Positions 1-10,088 of a stretch of 64,000 bases of DNA are shown here, piece after piece. Origin of the DNA: Streptomyces sp. NRRL S-337 (GTDB lineage: Bacteria > Actinomycetota > Actinomycetes > Streptomycetales > Streptomycetaceae); NCBI RefSeq assembly GCF_000720175.1, contig NZ_JOIX01000007.1, positions 1 through 64,000 of the forward strand, read 5' to 3'. A program made the position numbers and the translations under genes. Each line of letters begins with the position of its first letter. Position 1 is the first letter of the stretch. The notes under the pieces were generated by a model. That model did no database searches, was not told where the DNA came from, and was given only the letters and a program-made list of their open reading frames with translations.

Positions 1-1425
1 GCCCGAGAGGCCCCGGCCCGAGAGGTCCCCGCCCCCGCCCCCGCCGCCACGTCCGCGGCCGCCACCCCGGCCCCCGGAGGCCCCGTCGACTACCGCCACC
101 CCGGGCGCCGCAGCACCCCCGCACCCGGCTCCACGCCGCCCGCCACCGCCCCGTCCGGCGCCTCCGCGTCCGGTGCCCCCGCGGCGGACGGCCCGCCACC
201 GCCCGTGGCCGGGGACGCCGCCGGATGGAGCATGGAGGAGCGGCTCTACAACCAGATCTGGGGCATGTTCGAGGACCTGGCCCGTTCGGTCGCGGCCTAC
301 CGCAGCGCCTCGGACTTCGCCGCGTCCCGTCTGGCGCAGGAGCTCGACGAGGTCCTCGCCGATCCGCGCAACCGCCTCGGCACCGCCGCCGACGTCGCCC
401 GGGCCACCGCCCGCGACCGGCACGCCACCCTCCTGACCCAGGCCCGCGCCGCCCTCGACCGTGACCTGGCGCAGCTGACCGCAGAGTCGGAGGTCGTCGA
501 GCCCGCCCTGCCGCCCGCGTTCGCCCGCTGGGACAACCCCGTATGGCAGGCCCAGCACGTCCCTCTGGAGCGCCCGATGGCGCTGCGGCTGGGCGATCTG
601 CACCTCCCCGAGGTGCTGGACCTGCGCATCCCCATGCTCGTCCGGCTCCCGTTGGAGCGCGGGCTGTGGATCGACAGCGGACCCGACTCCCTCGCCCGCG
701 GCGCGGAGCCCGGACCGGAGCGCGAGTTCGGCCGGCGCGAGCTGGGCAGCGCGCTGACGGAGGGCCCGCCGGACGCGGCGGAACTACGGCGGCTCGCCCT
801 GGAGGCCGCCGTCGCGATCGCCGCCCGGCTGCTCGCCGTCCACCCCGCCGGGGAGTTCGCCGTGCAGGTCATCGACCCCGGCGGTGCGGCGGGGCAGGCG
901 CTCGCGCCGCTCGTGGAGACCGGGGCCCTGCCGGGGCCGCCGGTGCCCGGCGCCCAGGGGGTGACCACGGTCCTGGAGGCGCTGATCAGGCGGGTCGACC
1001 TGGTCCAGATGGCGGTGCGCAGCCGGGCCGCGGACGCGCTCCCGCCCGATCTGGACACCGCCGAACAGCTGCTGATCGTCCATGACTTCCCGCACGGCTT
1101 CGACGACCGCGCGGTGACCATGCTCCGCTATCTGGCCGACGAGGGCCCGGCGGCCGGGGTCCATCTGATGATGGTCGCCGACCGTGCCCAGGCCCGGGAG
1201 TTCGGCCCGGTGCTGGACCCGCTGTGGCGTTCCCTGCTGCGCATCACCCCGGTGCCGGACGCCCACCTCGCCGATCCCTGGGTCGGCCACGCCTGGACGT
1301 ACGAGCCGGCGCTCGCCCCGAAGGGCAGCCAGGTGGTGCGTCAGGTGCTGACCCGGCTCGCGGAGGCCCGCCGCGCCGCCGCCCGCACCGAACCCGCCGG
1401 GCCACCCCTGCCGCCGACCGCCTGA
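1..1425 (+). CDS. Ter-system protein, C-terminal part with degenerate FtsK/HerA-like domain (5' end outside window)
   Basis: The frame is open from the first base to the stop at 1425 (474 residues visible), so the start lies to the left; the GTG at 205 is only an internal candidate. The first ~65 residues are Pro/Ala-rich linker. Then come a helical segment (MEERLYNQIWGMFEDL) and a domain laid out like an FtsK/SpoIIIE ATPase: RIPMLVRLPLERGLWIDSG sits where a P-loop strand would be but has no GxxGxGK[ST], and LLIVHDFPHGFD followed by AGVHLMMVADR resembles a Walker B strand and the next strand. I infer an inactive ATPase-like module. Streptomyces genomes often put a TerD-family protein with a long Pro-rich linker beside terC, so the missing N-terminus may be a TerD domain; this is inference. 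The terC gene follows on the same strand after a 216-bp leader. Function unknown; stress or metal response is suggested only by context. Confidence 0.6.
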   Translation, partial: AREAPAREVPAPAPAATSAAATPAPGGPVDYRHPGRRSTPAPGSTPPATAPSGASASGAPAADGPPPPVAGDAAGWSMEERLYNQIWGMFEDLARSVAAYRSASDFAASRLAQELDEVLADPRNRLGTAADVARATARDRHATLLTQARAALDRDLAQLTAESEVVEPALPPAFARWDNPVWQAQHVPLERPMALRLGDLHLPEVLDLRIPMLVRLPLERGLWIDSGPDSLARGAEPGPEREFGRRELGSALTEGPPDAAELRRLALEAAVAIAARLLAVHPAGEFAVQVIDPGGAAGQALAPLVETGALPGPPVPGAQGVTTVLEALIRRVDLVQMAVRSRAADALPPDLDTAEQLLIVHDFPHGFDDRAVTMLRYLADEGPAAGVHLMMVADRAQAREFGPVLDPLWRSLLRITPVPDAHLADPWVGHAWTYEPALAPKGSQVVRQVLTRLAEARRAAARTEPAGPPLPPTA

Positions 1426-1445
1426 CCAGCACCTTTACCCATTCC

Positions 1446-1474
1446 TTTACTAAATCTTGGTCGTCCTTTACCCT
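1446..1474 (+). promoter_or_regulatory. Promoter of the terC leader
   Basis: TTTACT at 1446-1451, a 17-bp spacer and TACCCT at 1469-1474 (TAnnnT). The predicted start, about 1480, coincides with the first base pair of the riboswitch aptamer, which supports the pairing of boxes. It lies in an unusually T-rich stretch just after the upstream gene's stop codon. Confidence 0.5.
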
Positions 1475-1479
1475 TCTTG

Positions 1480-1641
1480 GTGCGGAGGGGAGTACTCCCG
1501 ATGCGGCGTACCCGTCATCACGGATCGTGAGTGTGACGAGATCCCGGGACGCCGGTCCCGTGCCCTTCGGGCGGCGCGGGGCGGAAGAGACCTCCGGCAG
1601 CGACGACGCTGTGAGTGCCGTACGACTCTGCCGGAGGAGCA
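1480..1641 (+). promoter_or_regulatory. Probable yybP-ykoY (Mn2+) riboswitch controlling terC translation
   Basis: The leader carries the family signatures: GGGGAGTA at 1487-1494 and a 3' loop with AAGAGACCT (1585-1593). P1 is CGGAGG (1483-1488) with CCTCCG (1591-1596). The P1 3' strand continues as CCTCCGGCAG (1591-1600), the exact reverse complement of CTGCCGGAGG (1628-1637), which contains the terC Shine-Dalgarno. The two pairings exclude each other, so P1 formation would free the ribosome-binding site: a translational ON switch. yybP-ykoY aptamers upstream of TerC-family exporters are known Mn2+ sensors; the metal here is inferred from that. Confidence 0.65.
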
Positions 1642-2643
1642 GTGGACGTTTCCCTGACCCTGTGGGTGCTGACCATCCTTGGTCTCTGCGCCCTGATCAC
1701 CGCCGACTTCTTCATCGGAGGCCGCAAGCCACACGAGGTCTCCCTCAAGGAGGCCGGCATCTGGACCGCCGTCTGGATCGCCCTCGCCGCGCTGTTCGGC
1801 CTGGGGCTGCTGGTCTTCGGCGGGACCGCACCGGCCGGTGAGTTCTTCGCCGGCTTCATCACCGAGAAGTCCCTGAGCGTCGACAACCTCTTCGTCTTCG
1901 TCCTGATCATGGCGAAGTTCGCGGTCCCGGCGATCTACCAGCAGCGGGTGCTGATGGTGGGCGTCCTGATCGCACTGGTGCTGCGGGCCGGCTTCATCGG
2001 CGCGGGCGCCGCGATCATCGCCAACTTCTCCTGGATCTTCTACCTCTTCGGCGCGTTCCTGATCTGGACCGCGTGGAAGCTGATCAAGGAGGCGCGGGCC
2101 GAGGAGGAGGACGAGGAGTTCGAGGAGAACCGGTTCCTGAAGCTGGTCGAGCGGCGCTTCCCGTCGACCGACCGCTACCACGGCACCAAGCTGTTCGTCG
2201 TGGAGAACGGCAAGCGGCTGATGACCCCGATGCTGATCGTCATGCTGGCGATCGGCACCACCGACGTCCTCTTCGCCCTGGACTCCATCCCGGCGATCTT
2301 CGGCCTCACCCAGGACCCGTACATCGTCTTCACCGCCAACGCCTTCGCCCTGATGGGCCTGCGGCAGCTGTACTTCCTCATCGGCGGACTGCTCAGGAAG
2401 CTGGTCCACCTCTCCTACGGCCTGTCGGTCATCCTGGGCTTCATCGGCGTGAAGCTCGTGCTGCACGCGCTCCACGAGTCCGGAGTGGCCGTACCGGAGA
2501 TCAGCATTCCGGTCTCCCTGGGCGTCATCTGCGCCGTGCTGGTCGTCACCACCCTCACCAGCCTGCGCGCCTCGAAGAAGCAGTCGGCGGCCGAGGCGGC
2601 GGACGCTGAGACGGCGGACGCCGAGGAGCGCATCGGGGCCTGA
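1642..2643 (+). CDS. TerC-family integral membrane protein, probable Mn2+ exporter
   Basis: 333 residues from the GTG at 1642, which has GGAGG four bases upstream; an upstream in-frame GTG at 1615 has no ribosome-binding site and would lie inside the riboswitch expression platform. Hydrophobic segments run throughout, and the family acidic motifs are present: ITADFF near the N-terminus, KSLSVDNLFVF, and GTTDVLFALDSIPA, whose Asp residues form the presumed ion site. A charged loop (EEEDEEFEEN) separates the two halves, and the C-terminus is Ala/Glu-rich and cytoplasmic. TerC/Alx proteins are known as tellurite-associated and Mn2+-efflux membrane proteins; the Mn2+-type riboswitch in its leader supports Mn2+. 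A strong hairpin follows, and the next gene is convergent. Confidence 0.9.
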   Translation: MDVSLTLWVLTILGLCALITADFFIGGRKPHEVSLKEAGIWTAVWIALAALFGLGLLVFGGTAPAGEFFAGFITEKSLSVDNLFVFVLIMAKFAVPAIYQQRVLMVGVLIALVLRAGFIGAGAAIIANFSWIFYLFGAFLIWTAWKLIKEARAEEEDEEFEENRFLKLVERRFPSTDRYHGTKLFVVENGKRLMTPMLIVMLAIGTTDVLFALDSIPAIFGLTQDPYIVFTANAFALMGLRQLYFLIGGLLRKLVHLSYGLSVILGFIGVKLVLHALHESGVAVPEISIPVSLGVICAVLVVTTLTSLRASKKQSAAEAADAETADAEERIGA

Positions 2644-2648
2644 ACATC

Positions 2649-2679
2649 CGGAGACGGGCCGGCACACGGCCCGTCTCCG
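2649..2679. terminator. Bidirectional hairpin terminator
   Basis: Perfect 13-bp stem (2649-2661 with 2667-2679) and a 5-base loop between the convergent terC and metallo-hydrolase genes. No T-tract, as is usual in Streptomyces. Confidence 0.75.
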
Positions 2680-2719
2680 CTCGACCCGACGACCGGTCGA
2701 CTCAGGCCCGCCGGTCCCG

Positions 2720-3376
2720 CTACCAGCCCCGCTCGCGCCACTGGGCCAGATGCGGGCGTTCCGCGCCCAGGGTGGTGTCGTTGCCGTGGCCCGGGTAGAC
2801 CCAGGTCTCGTCGGGGAGTTCGCCGAAGAGCTTGCTCTCCACGCCGTCGATCAGACGGCTGAACTTCTCGGCGTCGCCCCAGGTGTTGCCGACGCCGCCG
2901 GGGAACAGGCAGTCGCCGGTGAACAGATGCGGGGGGCCGTGCGGGTCGTCGTAGACGAGCGCGATGCTGCCGGGGGTGTGGCCGACCAGATGGCGCGCCG
3001 TCAGCCGGACCCGGCCGACGGTGATCGTGTCGCCGTCGTCGACCAGGACGTCCGTGGGGACGGGGATGCCCTCGGCGTCGTACCGGCCCGCGTACGTCCG
3101 CGCGCCCGTCGCGCCGACCACCTCCCGCAGCGCACCCCAGTGGTCGCCGTGGCGGTGCGTGGTCACGACGGACGCCAGACCGCTCTCGCCGACCAGCGCC
3201 AGGATGGTGTGCGGATCCGCGGCCGCGTCGATCAGCAACTGCTCGTCGGTCGCCCGGCACCGCAGCACATAGGCGTTGTTGTCCATCGGACCGACCGCGA
3301 CCTTCGAGATCATCAGGTCGGTCAGCTCGTGCACGTCGGCCGGTCCGCCGACCTTCACTGCTCCGCTGTAGGCCAT
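2720..3376 (-). CDS. MBL-fold (glyoxalase II-like) metallo-hydrolase
   Basis: 218 residues. The zinc motif HxHxDH is complete (THRHGDHW, H74-H79), followed by a downstream His (VGHTPGS), the bridging Asp in FTGDCLF and a final His in YPGHG, so a binuclear metal site should form. Length and motif spacing fit the stand-alone YcbL/glyoxalase-II-like group that hydrolyses thioesters; the substrate is not determinable. I chose the ATG at 3376 because the longer frame runs back into the upstream gene and because a TAGAGT box lies 7 bases before this ATG. The MDMPI-family gene ends 10 bp upstream on the same strand, so the two are probably cotranscribed. Confidence 0.85.
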   Translation of the reverse strand: MAYSGAVKVGGPADVHELTDLMISKVAVGPMDNNAYVLRCRATDEQLLIDAAADPHTILALVGESGLASVVTTHRHGDHWGALREVVGATGARTYAGRYDAEGIPVPTDVLVDDGDTITVGRVRLTARHLVGHTPGSIALVYDDPHGPPHLFTGDCLFPGGVGNTWGDAEKFSRLIDGVESKLFGELPDETWVYPGHGNDTTLGAERPHLAQWRERGW

Positions 3377-3383
3377 GAACCCC

Positions 3384-3406
3384 ACTCTAGAGCGGGGGTA
3401 CGACAG
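3384..3406 (-). promoter_or_regulatory. Possible internal leaderless promoter of the MBL gene
   Basis: On the minus strand: CTGTCG, 11 bases, TAGAGT, 7 bases, ATG. The spacing equals that of the RecA-NDp-type promoter of uvrC in this window, but only the TGTCG core and TAnnnT match. It overlaps the end of the upstream gene. Confidence 0.3.
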
Positions 3407-4130
3407 GCAGCGCGGAGCCGTGACCGTCGAGTTCCGTGCCGTCACCGCGCCCGGTGAGCCACCCGACCAGGGCCGTTGCGGAGCCGCTCACCACCACGGG
3501 CGCGGCCGCGGCCCCCGAGCCGGTGGCCGCGCGGCCGGTGCGCCAGTGGCGGCCGTCGTCGGTGCGGATCTCCAGTGCGGGCAGGTCCGGATGCCCGGCG
3601 AACTTCACGGTGGTGAGGAACGCCAGCTCGCCGTCGATGAACGCGGGCGACAGCTGGTCCAGGGTGTGGCCCACGCCGAGGTCCAGGTGGTGCAGCTCCA
3701 CCTCGGCCAGCCGGCGCAACGGCAGCCGGTCGGCGCGCTCCACGACCCCGTTGCGCATCTCCACCTCGAAGGCGCGGCGCGCCTCCGGCAGCGCGTCCAC
3801 CGCCGCGTCGAACCGCGCGGCGCTCTCCTTGAGGTCCGTCAGATGCGCCTCCAGGGAACGGTCGGCGTCCCGCTCGATGTCGGCGTCCCGGGCCTCGGCA
3901 CCGGCGTACATCGGCGTACGGACGTCCGTCCGTGCCCAGGTGAGGAGGTTGACCAGGGCGTCCGCGTTGCGTGCCAGATGGGCGAGGACGTGGCCGCGGG
4001 TCCATCCGGGGAGCAGCGAGGGCTCCCCGATCGCCGCGTCGTCGAGCTTGCCCAGCGAGATCAGGAGCCGGTCGGTGGCCTCACGAACGGCGGCCACATC
4101 GTGCGCGAAGTGGGGCGGGGTGACGGTCAT
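3387..4130 (-). CDS. Maleylpyruvate isomerase family (DinB-like) mycothiol-dependent protein
   Basis: 247 residues. The N-terminal four-helix DinB/MDMPI domain shows the metal-ligand pattern of this family: H51 in GHVLAHLARNADAL and the AEVELHHLDLG segment (E143/E145, H147/H148). The C-terminal ~90 residues form the small MDMPI C-terminal domain (VVVSGSATALVGWLTGR). Family members use mycothiol, the actinobacterial low-molecular-weight thiol, in isomerisation or thiol-transfer reactions; the substrate here is unknown. It lies directly upstream of the MBL-fold hydrolase, a pairing that suggests thiol-adduct detoxification (inference). The leading MTVTPPHF start agrees with relatives I recall. 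Confidence 0.8.
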   Translation of the reverse strand: MTVTPPHFAHDVAAVREATDRLLISLGKLDDAAIGEPSLLPGWTRGHVLAHLARNADALVNLLTWARTDVRTPMYAGAEARDADIERDADRSLEAHLTDLKESAARFDAAVDALPEARRAFEVEMRNGVVERADRLPLRRLAEVELHHLDLGVGHTLDQLSPAFIDGELAFLTTVKFAGHPDLPALEIRTDDGRHWRTGRAATGSGAAAAPVVVSGSATALVGWLTGRGDGTELDGHGSALPVVPPL

Positions 4131-4262
4131 GTTCCGAAGCTAGCGCCGCCCGGGCGAGTGCGGGAGTCGGCGGACACCGATCGGGGCGTACGCGGGGCGG
4201 GACGGGCGGCGCGCGGCGGCCGGACGGACCACCGGGCACCGCCCTCCCAGGGGCCGGCCGCG

Positions 4263-5843
4263 TCAGCCCATCAGGTCGGCGGGCCGGCCGAACCACTGCC
4301 GGAGCGCGGCCGCCGGCCCGTCCGGCGCACCCGTCGTGGCACCCGCGTCGGCGTCGGCCCCGGGGACGTCCGCGGCCCAGGCGGTGCAGCCGTCCGGCCG
4401 TACCAGCAGGCCCGCCAGCCCGGGCCGCTGCGGGCAGCCGGTGGTCAGCAGCCGCACCCGGCCGCCATATCCGGCGGCGCACTTGCGCAGCTCCGCGTCA
4501 TCGGCGAGATCGAGCAACAGTCCCTGCCCGTCCCGCAGATGGTCCGCGAGCCGGCTGCCGTCGGAGAGTTCCAGGTCGGGTGCGCTGCGGCCGGTCAGCG
4601 GGTGGTCGCCGGGCAGGTCGTAGCGTTGCCAGACACCGGAGATCTTCTTCGCGAAGAAGGTGGTGGCGGTGACCGTGCCCGCCAGTTCGGCGACGATCCG
4701 GCGCAGCGCCCCCGCATGCGACTCCGGCCGCATCAGCGCCACCTGGGCGCGGGTCCAGTCCAGCACCCAGGCGCCTATCGGGTGCCGCTCGGCCGTGTAG
4801 GTGTCGAGCAGCCCCTCGGGTGCCCAACCGCGCACCGTCGCGGCCAGCTTCCAGCCGAGGTTCATCGCATCGCCGATGCCCAGGTTCAGCCCCTGCCCGC
4901 CGAACGGTGAGTGGACGTGCGCCGCGTCACCGGCGAGCAGCACCCGTCCCGCCCGGTAGTCGGGCACCTGACGGGCGTTGTCCGTGAACCGGGTCGCCGA
5001 GATCACCTTGTGGACCCGCACCTCGTCCACCCCGGAGACGCGGCGCAGCGACGCCTCCAACTCCTGTGCGGTGACCGGGGCTTCCCGGTCCGCGGGCGGC
5101 CCGTCGAATTCGACGGTGAGGAACCGGCCGGGCATCGGACCGTGCGCGTACGTCCCGTGCTCCGTCCAGTTCCAGCCGGCCCCCAGCGCCTCGGTACCGG
5201 TCATCTCCACCAGGGCCTGGCGGCCGGTGATCCCCGGGGCCGTACCGGGGAACGGGAATCCGGCGAGCCGGCGGACCGTGCTGCGGCCACCGTCGCACCC
5301 CACCAGCCAGCCGGTGCGCAGCGTGCCCTGCGAGGTGTGCACCCGCACCCCGTCGTCCCCGGCGTCGAAGCCGGTCAGCGTCACCCCGCGGCGCACCTCG
5401 ACGCCCAACTCGGCGGCGCGCGCGGCGAGCAGCCGTTCCAGGGACTCCTGGGGGATCAGCCCGACGTCGGCGGCGGGACCGGCGGCGTCGAAGTCCGGAT
5501 CGGACTCGTCCAGCAGATCGCCGCGCAGCATGATGCCCGCGAAGTGCCCGGCGAACTTGGGTGGTTGCCCCACCACGGAGGCGCCGGCGGCCTGCCGCTG
5601 GCTCAGGAACGCGCTGAACCTCCCGAGGGCGGTGCGCTGCACCTCGGCCAGCTCCGGGAGCAGGCCGCGCCGGTAGAAGGCCTCCGCGCTGGGGGTGTTG
5701 ATCGCCCCCGCCTTGATCGTCGTGTCCACCTCGGTCAGCCGCTCCAGAACGACGACCGGGACATCGGCCAGTGCCAGTTCGCAGGCGAGCATCAGCCCCA
5801 CGGGGCCGCCCCCTGCCACGACTACGTCTGCGTCATAGGTCAT
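4263..5843 (-). CDS. FAD-dependent aromatic monooxygenase (PF01494 type)
   Basis: 526 residues from the ATG at 5843 (MTYDADVVVAGGGPVG). The dinucleotide fold GGGPVG is at residues 10-15, the DG motif region reads LVGCDGGRSTVRRLAGF, and the FAD-ribityl motif is RVLLAGDAAHVHSPFGGQG. The C-terminal ~130 residues match the thioredoxin-like extension of phenol hydroxylase and polyketide hydroxylases such as RdmE. Such enzymes hydroxylate phenols, polyketides or drugs; the substrate cannot be read from sequence. It is transcribed divergently from a TetR regulator through a 71-bp A+T-rich gap, so substrate-induced derepression is the likely control. A further in-frame start at 5882 would extend into the shared promoter and is less likely. 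Confidence 0.85.
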   Translation of the reverse strand: MTYDADVVVAGGGPVGLMLACELALADVPVVVLERLTEVDTTIKAGAINTPSAEAFYRRGLLPELAEVQRTALGRFSAFLSQRQAAGASVVGQPPKFAGHFAGIMLRGDLLDESDPDFDAAGPAADVGLIPQESLERLLAARAAELGVEVRRGVTLTGFDAGDDGVRVHTSQGTLRTGWLVGCDGGRSTVRRLAGFPFPGTAPGITGRQALVEMTGTEALGAGWNWTEHGTYAHGPMPGRFLTVEFDGPPADREAPVTAQELEASLRRVSGVDEVRVHKVISATRFTDNARQVPDYRAGRVLLAGDAAHVHSPFGGQGLNLGIGDAMNLGWKLAATVRGWAPEGLLDTYTAERHPIGAWVLDWTRAQVALMRPESHAGALRRIVAELAGTVTATTFFAKKISGVWQRYDLPGDHPLTGRSAPDLELSDGSRLADHLRDGQGLLLDLADDAELRKCAAGYGGRVRLLTTGCPQRPGLAGLLVRPDGCTAWAADVPGADADAGATTGAPDGPAAALRQWFGRPADLMG

Positions 5844-5854
5844 GCGGCGAAGTG

Positions 5855-5895
5855 TAGCCACTAAAAAGTTTTGGCGACTCAAAATTGTCGGAGGG
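5855..5895. promoter_or_regulatory. A+T-rich divergent promoter and candidate TetR operator
   Basis: An A+T-rich island in a G+C-rich background holds two copies of ACT[A/C]AAAA 17 bp apart (5860 and 5877), with flanking inverted half-sites GCCA/TGGC (5857-5875) and CGAC/GTCG (5875-5890). It lies between the monooxygenase and tetR starts, where a TetR dimer pair would block both. Confidence 0.4.
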
Positions 5896-5907
5896 GGCGC
5901 CTAGGAT
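5885..5907 (+). promoter_or_regulatory. RecA-NDp-like leaderless promoter of tetR
   Basis: TTGTCGGAG at 5885, 8 bases, TAGGAT at 5902-5907, then 7 bases to the ATG. It differs from the tTGTCRgtg-N8-TAnnnT consensus at one position and predicts an mRNA starting at the start codon. Confidence 0.45.
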
Positions 5908-5914
5908 TTCCGGC

Positions 5915-6688
5915 ATGGTGGATGTGCAGCAGCGTGGGGACGCGCGGACCGGTCGGGACCCGAAGGGCGGGGGCGCGACGGGTGGGGGCTCGGCCGGCGC
6001 GGGTCGCCGGCCCGAAGCGGCTCGCGGCCGGCAGGCGGAGACCGGCTTCGAGGCGGAGGACGGGCGGCTGACGCTGCGCGAGCGCAAGAAGCTCCGCACC
6101 CGCCAGCGGATCTCCGGCGAGGCCACCCTGCTCTTCATCGAGCGCGGCTTCGACAACGTCACCGTCGCCGAGGTGGCCCGCGCCGCCGAGGTCTCCACGA
6201 TGACCGTCTTCAACTACTTCCCGCGCAAGGAGGACCTCTTCCTCGACCGCATCCCCGAGGGGCAGGAGCTGATCAGCCGCGCCGTACGGGGGCGCGGCCC
6301 GGACGAGACGCCGCTGGCCGCCCTGCGCCGGCTCGTTCTCGACCTGCTCGCCGAGCGGCATCCGCTGTGCGGGGTGGGGGAGGGGTTCGAGTACTTCTGG
6401 CGTACGGTGCTGGACTCCCCGGCGCTGCGGGCCCGGGCCCGCGAGGCGGTGGAGGAGCTGGAGGGCACCCTCGCCGGACTGCTCGCCGAGGCCGCGGGCG
6501 GCGACGCCGCGCGGCCGGACCACTCCGCCCGGCTGGCCGCGGCACTGATCGTCGCTGGGATCCGGACCGCGTACGCCGAGGCCGTGGGCCGTCAGCTCGC
6601 GGGGGAGCCGGTCGGCGAGGTGGCCGCCGGGCAGGCGGAGGTGCTGCGCCGCACCTTCGAGGTGCTGGAGCAGGCGCTGCCGGCTTGA
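5915..6688 (+). CDS. TetR/AcrR-family transcriptional regulator
   Basis: 257 residues from the ATG at 5915, which lies 7 bases after a TAGGAT -10 box, implying a leaderless transcript; a TTG ten codons earlier sits inside the promoter. About 50 residues of Gly/Arg-rich disordered sequence precede the DNA-binding domain: LRERKKLRTRQRISGEATLLF, with the helix-turn-helix VAEVARAAEVSTMTVFNYFPRKEDL at roughly 83-107. The rest is the helical ligand-binding and dimerisation domain. It probably represses itself and the divergent FAD monooxygenase. The long disordered N-terminus is unusual for the family but common in Streptomyces homologues. Confidence 0.85.
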   Translation: MVDVQQRGDARTGRDPKGGGATGGGSAGAGRRPEAARGRQAETGFEAEDGRLTLRERKKLRTRQRISGEATLLFIERGFDNVTVAEVARAAEVSTMTVFNYFPRKEDLFLDRIPEGQELISRAVRGRGPDETPLAALRRLVLDLLAERHPLCGVGEGFEYFWRTVLDSPALRARAREAVEELEGTLAGLLAEAAGGDAARPDHSARLAAALIVAGIRTAYAEAVGRQLAGEPVGEVAAGQAEVLRRTFEVLEQALPA

Positions 6689-6802
6689 CGGGCCGGCCGG
6701 GCCGTGCCGCGGGCGTTTCCGCAGCGTACGGGCGTGCGGCGGGCCGGGAAGGATGTGTGACCGCCACACGTTTGGGTGAAGAGGGCTTCCGGCCCCCGTA
6801 AA

Positions 6803-6818
6803 TCGAATGCGCGTGCTA
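6803..6818. promoter_or_regulatory. Candidate degenerate LexA (SOS) box upstream of uvrA
   Basis: TCGAAT-N4-GTGCTA compared with the actinobacterial SOS consensus TCGAAC-N4-GTTCGA: nine of twelve positions agree, the left half nearly perfect. It overlaps a TATAGGCT -10-like sequence (6817-6824) about 150 bp before uvrA. Confidence 0.35.
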
Positions 6819-6972
6819 TAGGCTCGTGTGTGGCATCCCAAAGACAGTGCCGCTGCGGGCCCCATACCCTGGGGCGGGGGCTCCGCTCCGTTCCGCCGCC
6901 TCTGCTCATCACCGAGCGGCGGACGCAGAAGCCCGCGGCTCCCGCCCCTCTCCAAGAAAGGTGCCGACCGGC

Positions 6973-10014
<3,042 letters not shown>

Positions 10015-10019
10015 CGCCC

Positions 10020-10063
10020 CACCGGCCCGGCCAGGACCCGCGAGGGCTCCGGTCGGGCCGGTG
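10020..10063. terminator. Hairpin terminator between convergent uvrA and pfkB
   Basis: 10-bp outer stem (10020-10029 with 10054-10063), with a further bulged GGACCC/GGGCTCC inner helix in the loop. Confidence 0.55.
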
Positions 10064-10088
10064 CGGACCGCGACCGCTGGACCGCTGA

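Noticed and set aside
3375..4910. 511-codon plus-strand frame opposite the MDMPI and monooxygenase genes
   Set aside because: Antisense to two well-supported genes, no recognisable domain, composition of a frame shadow.
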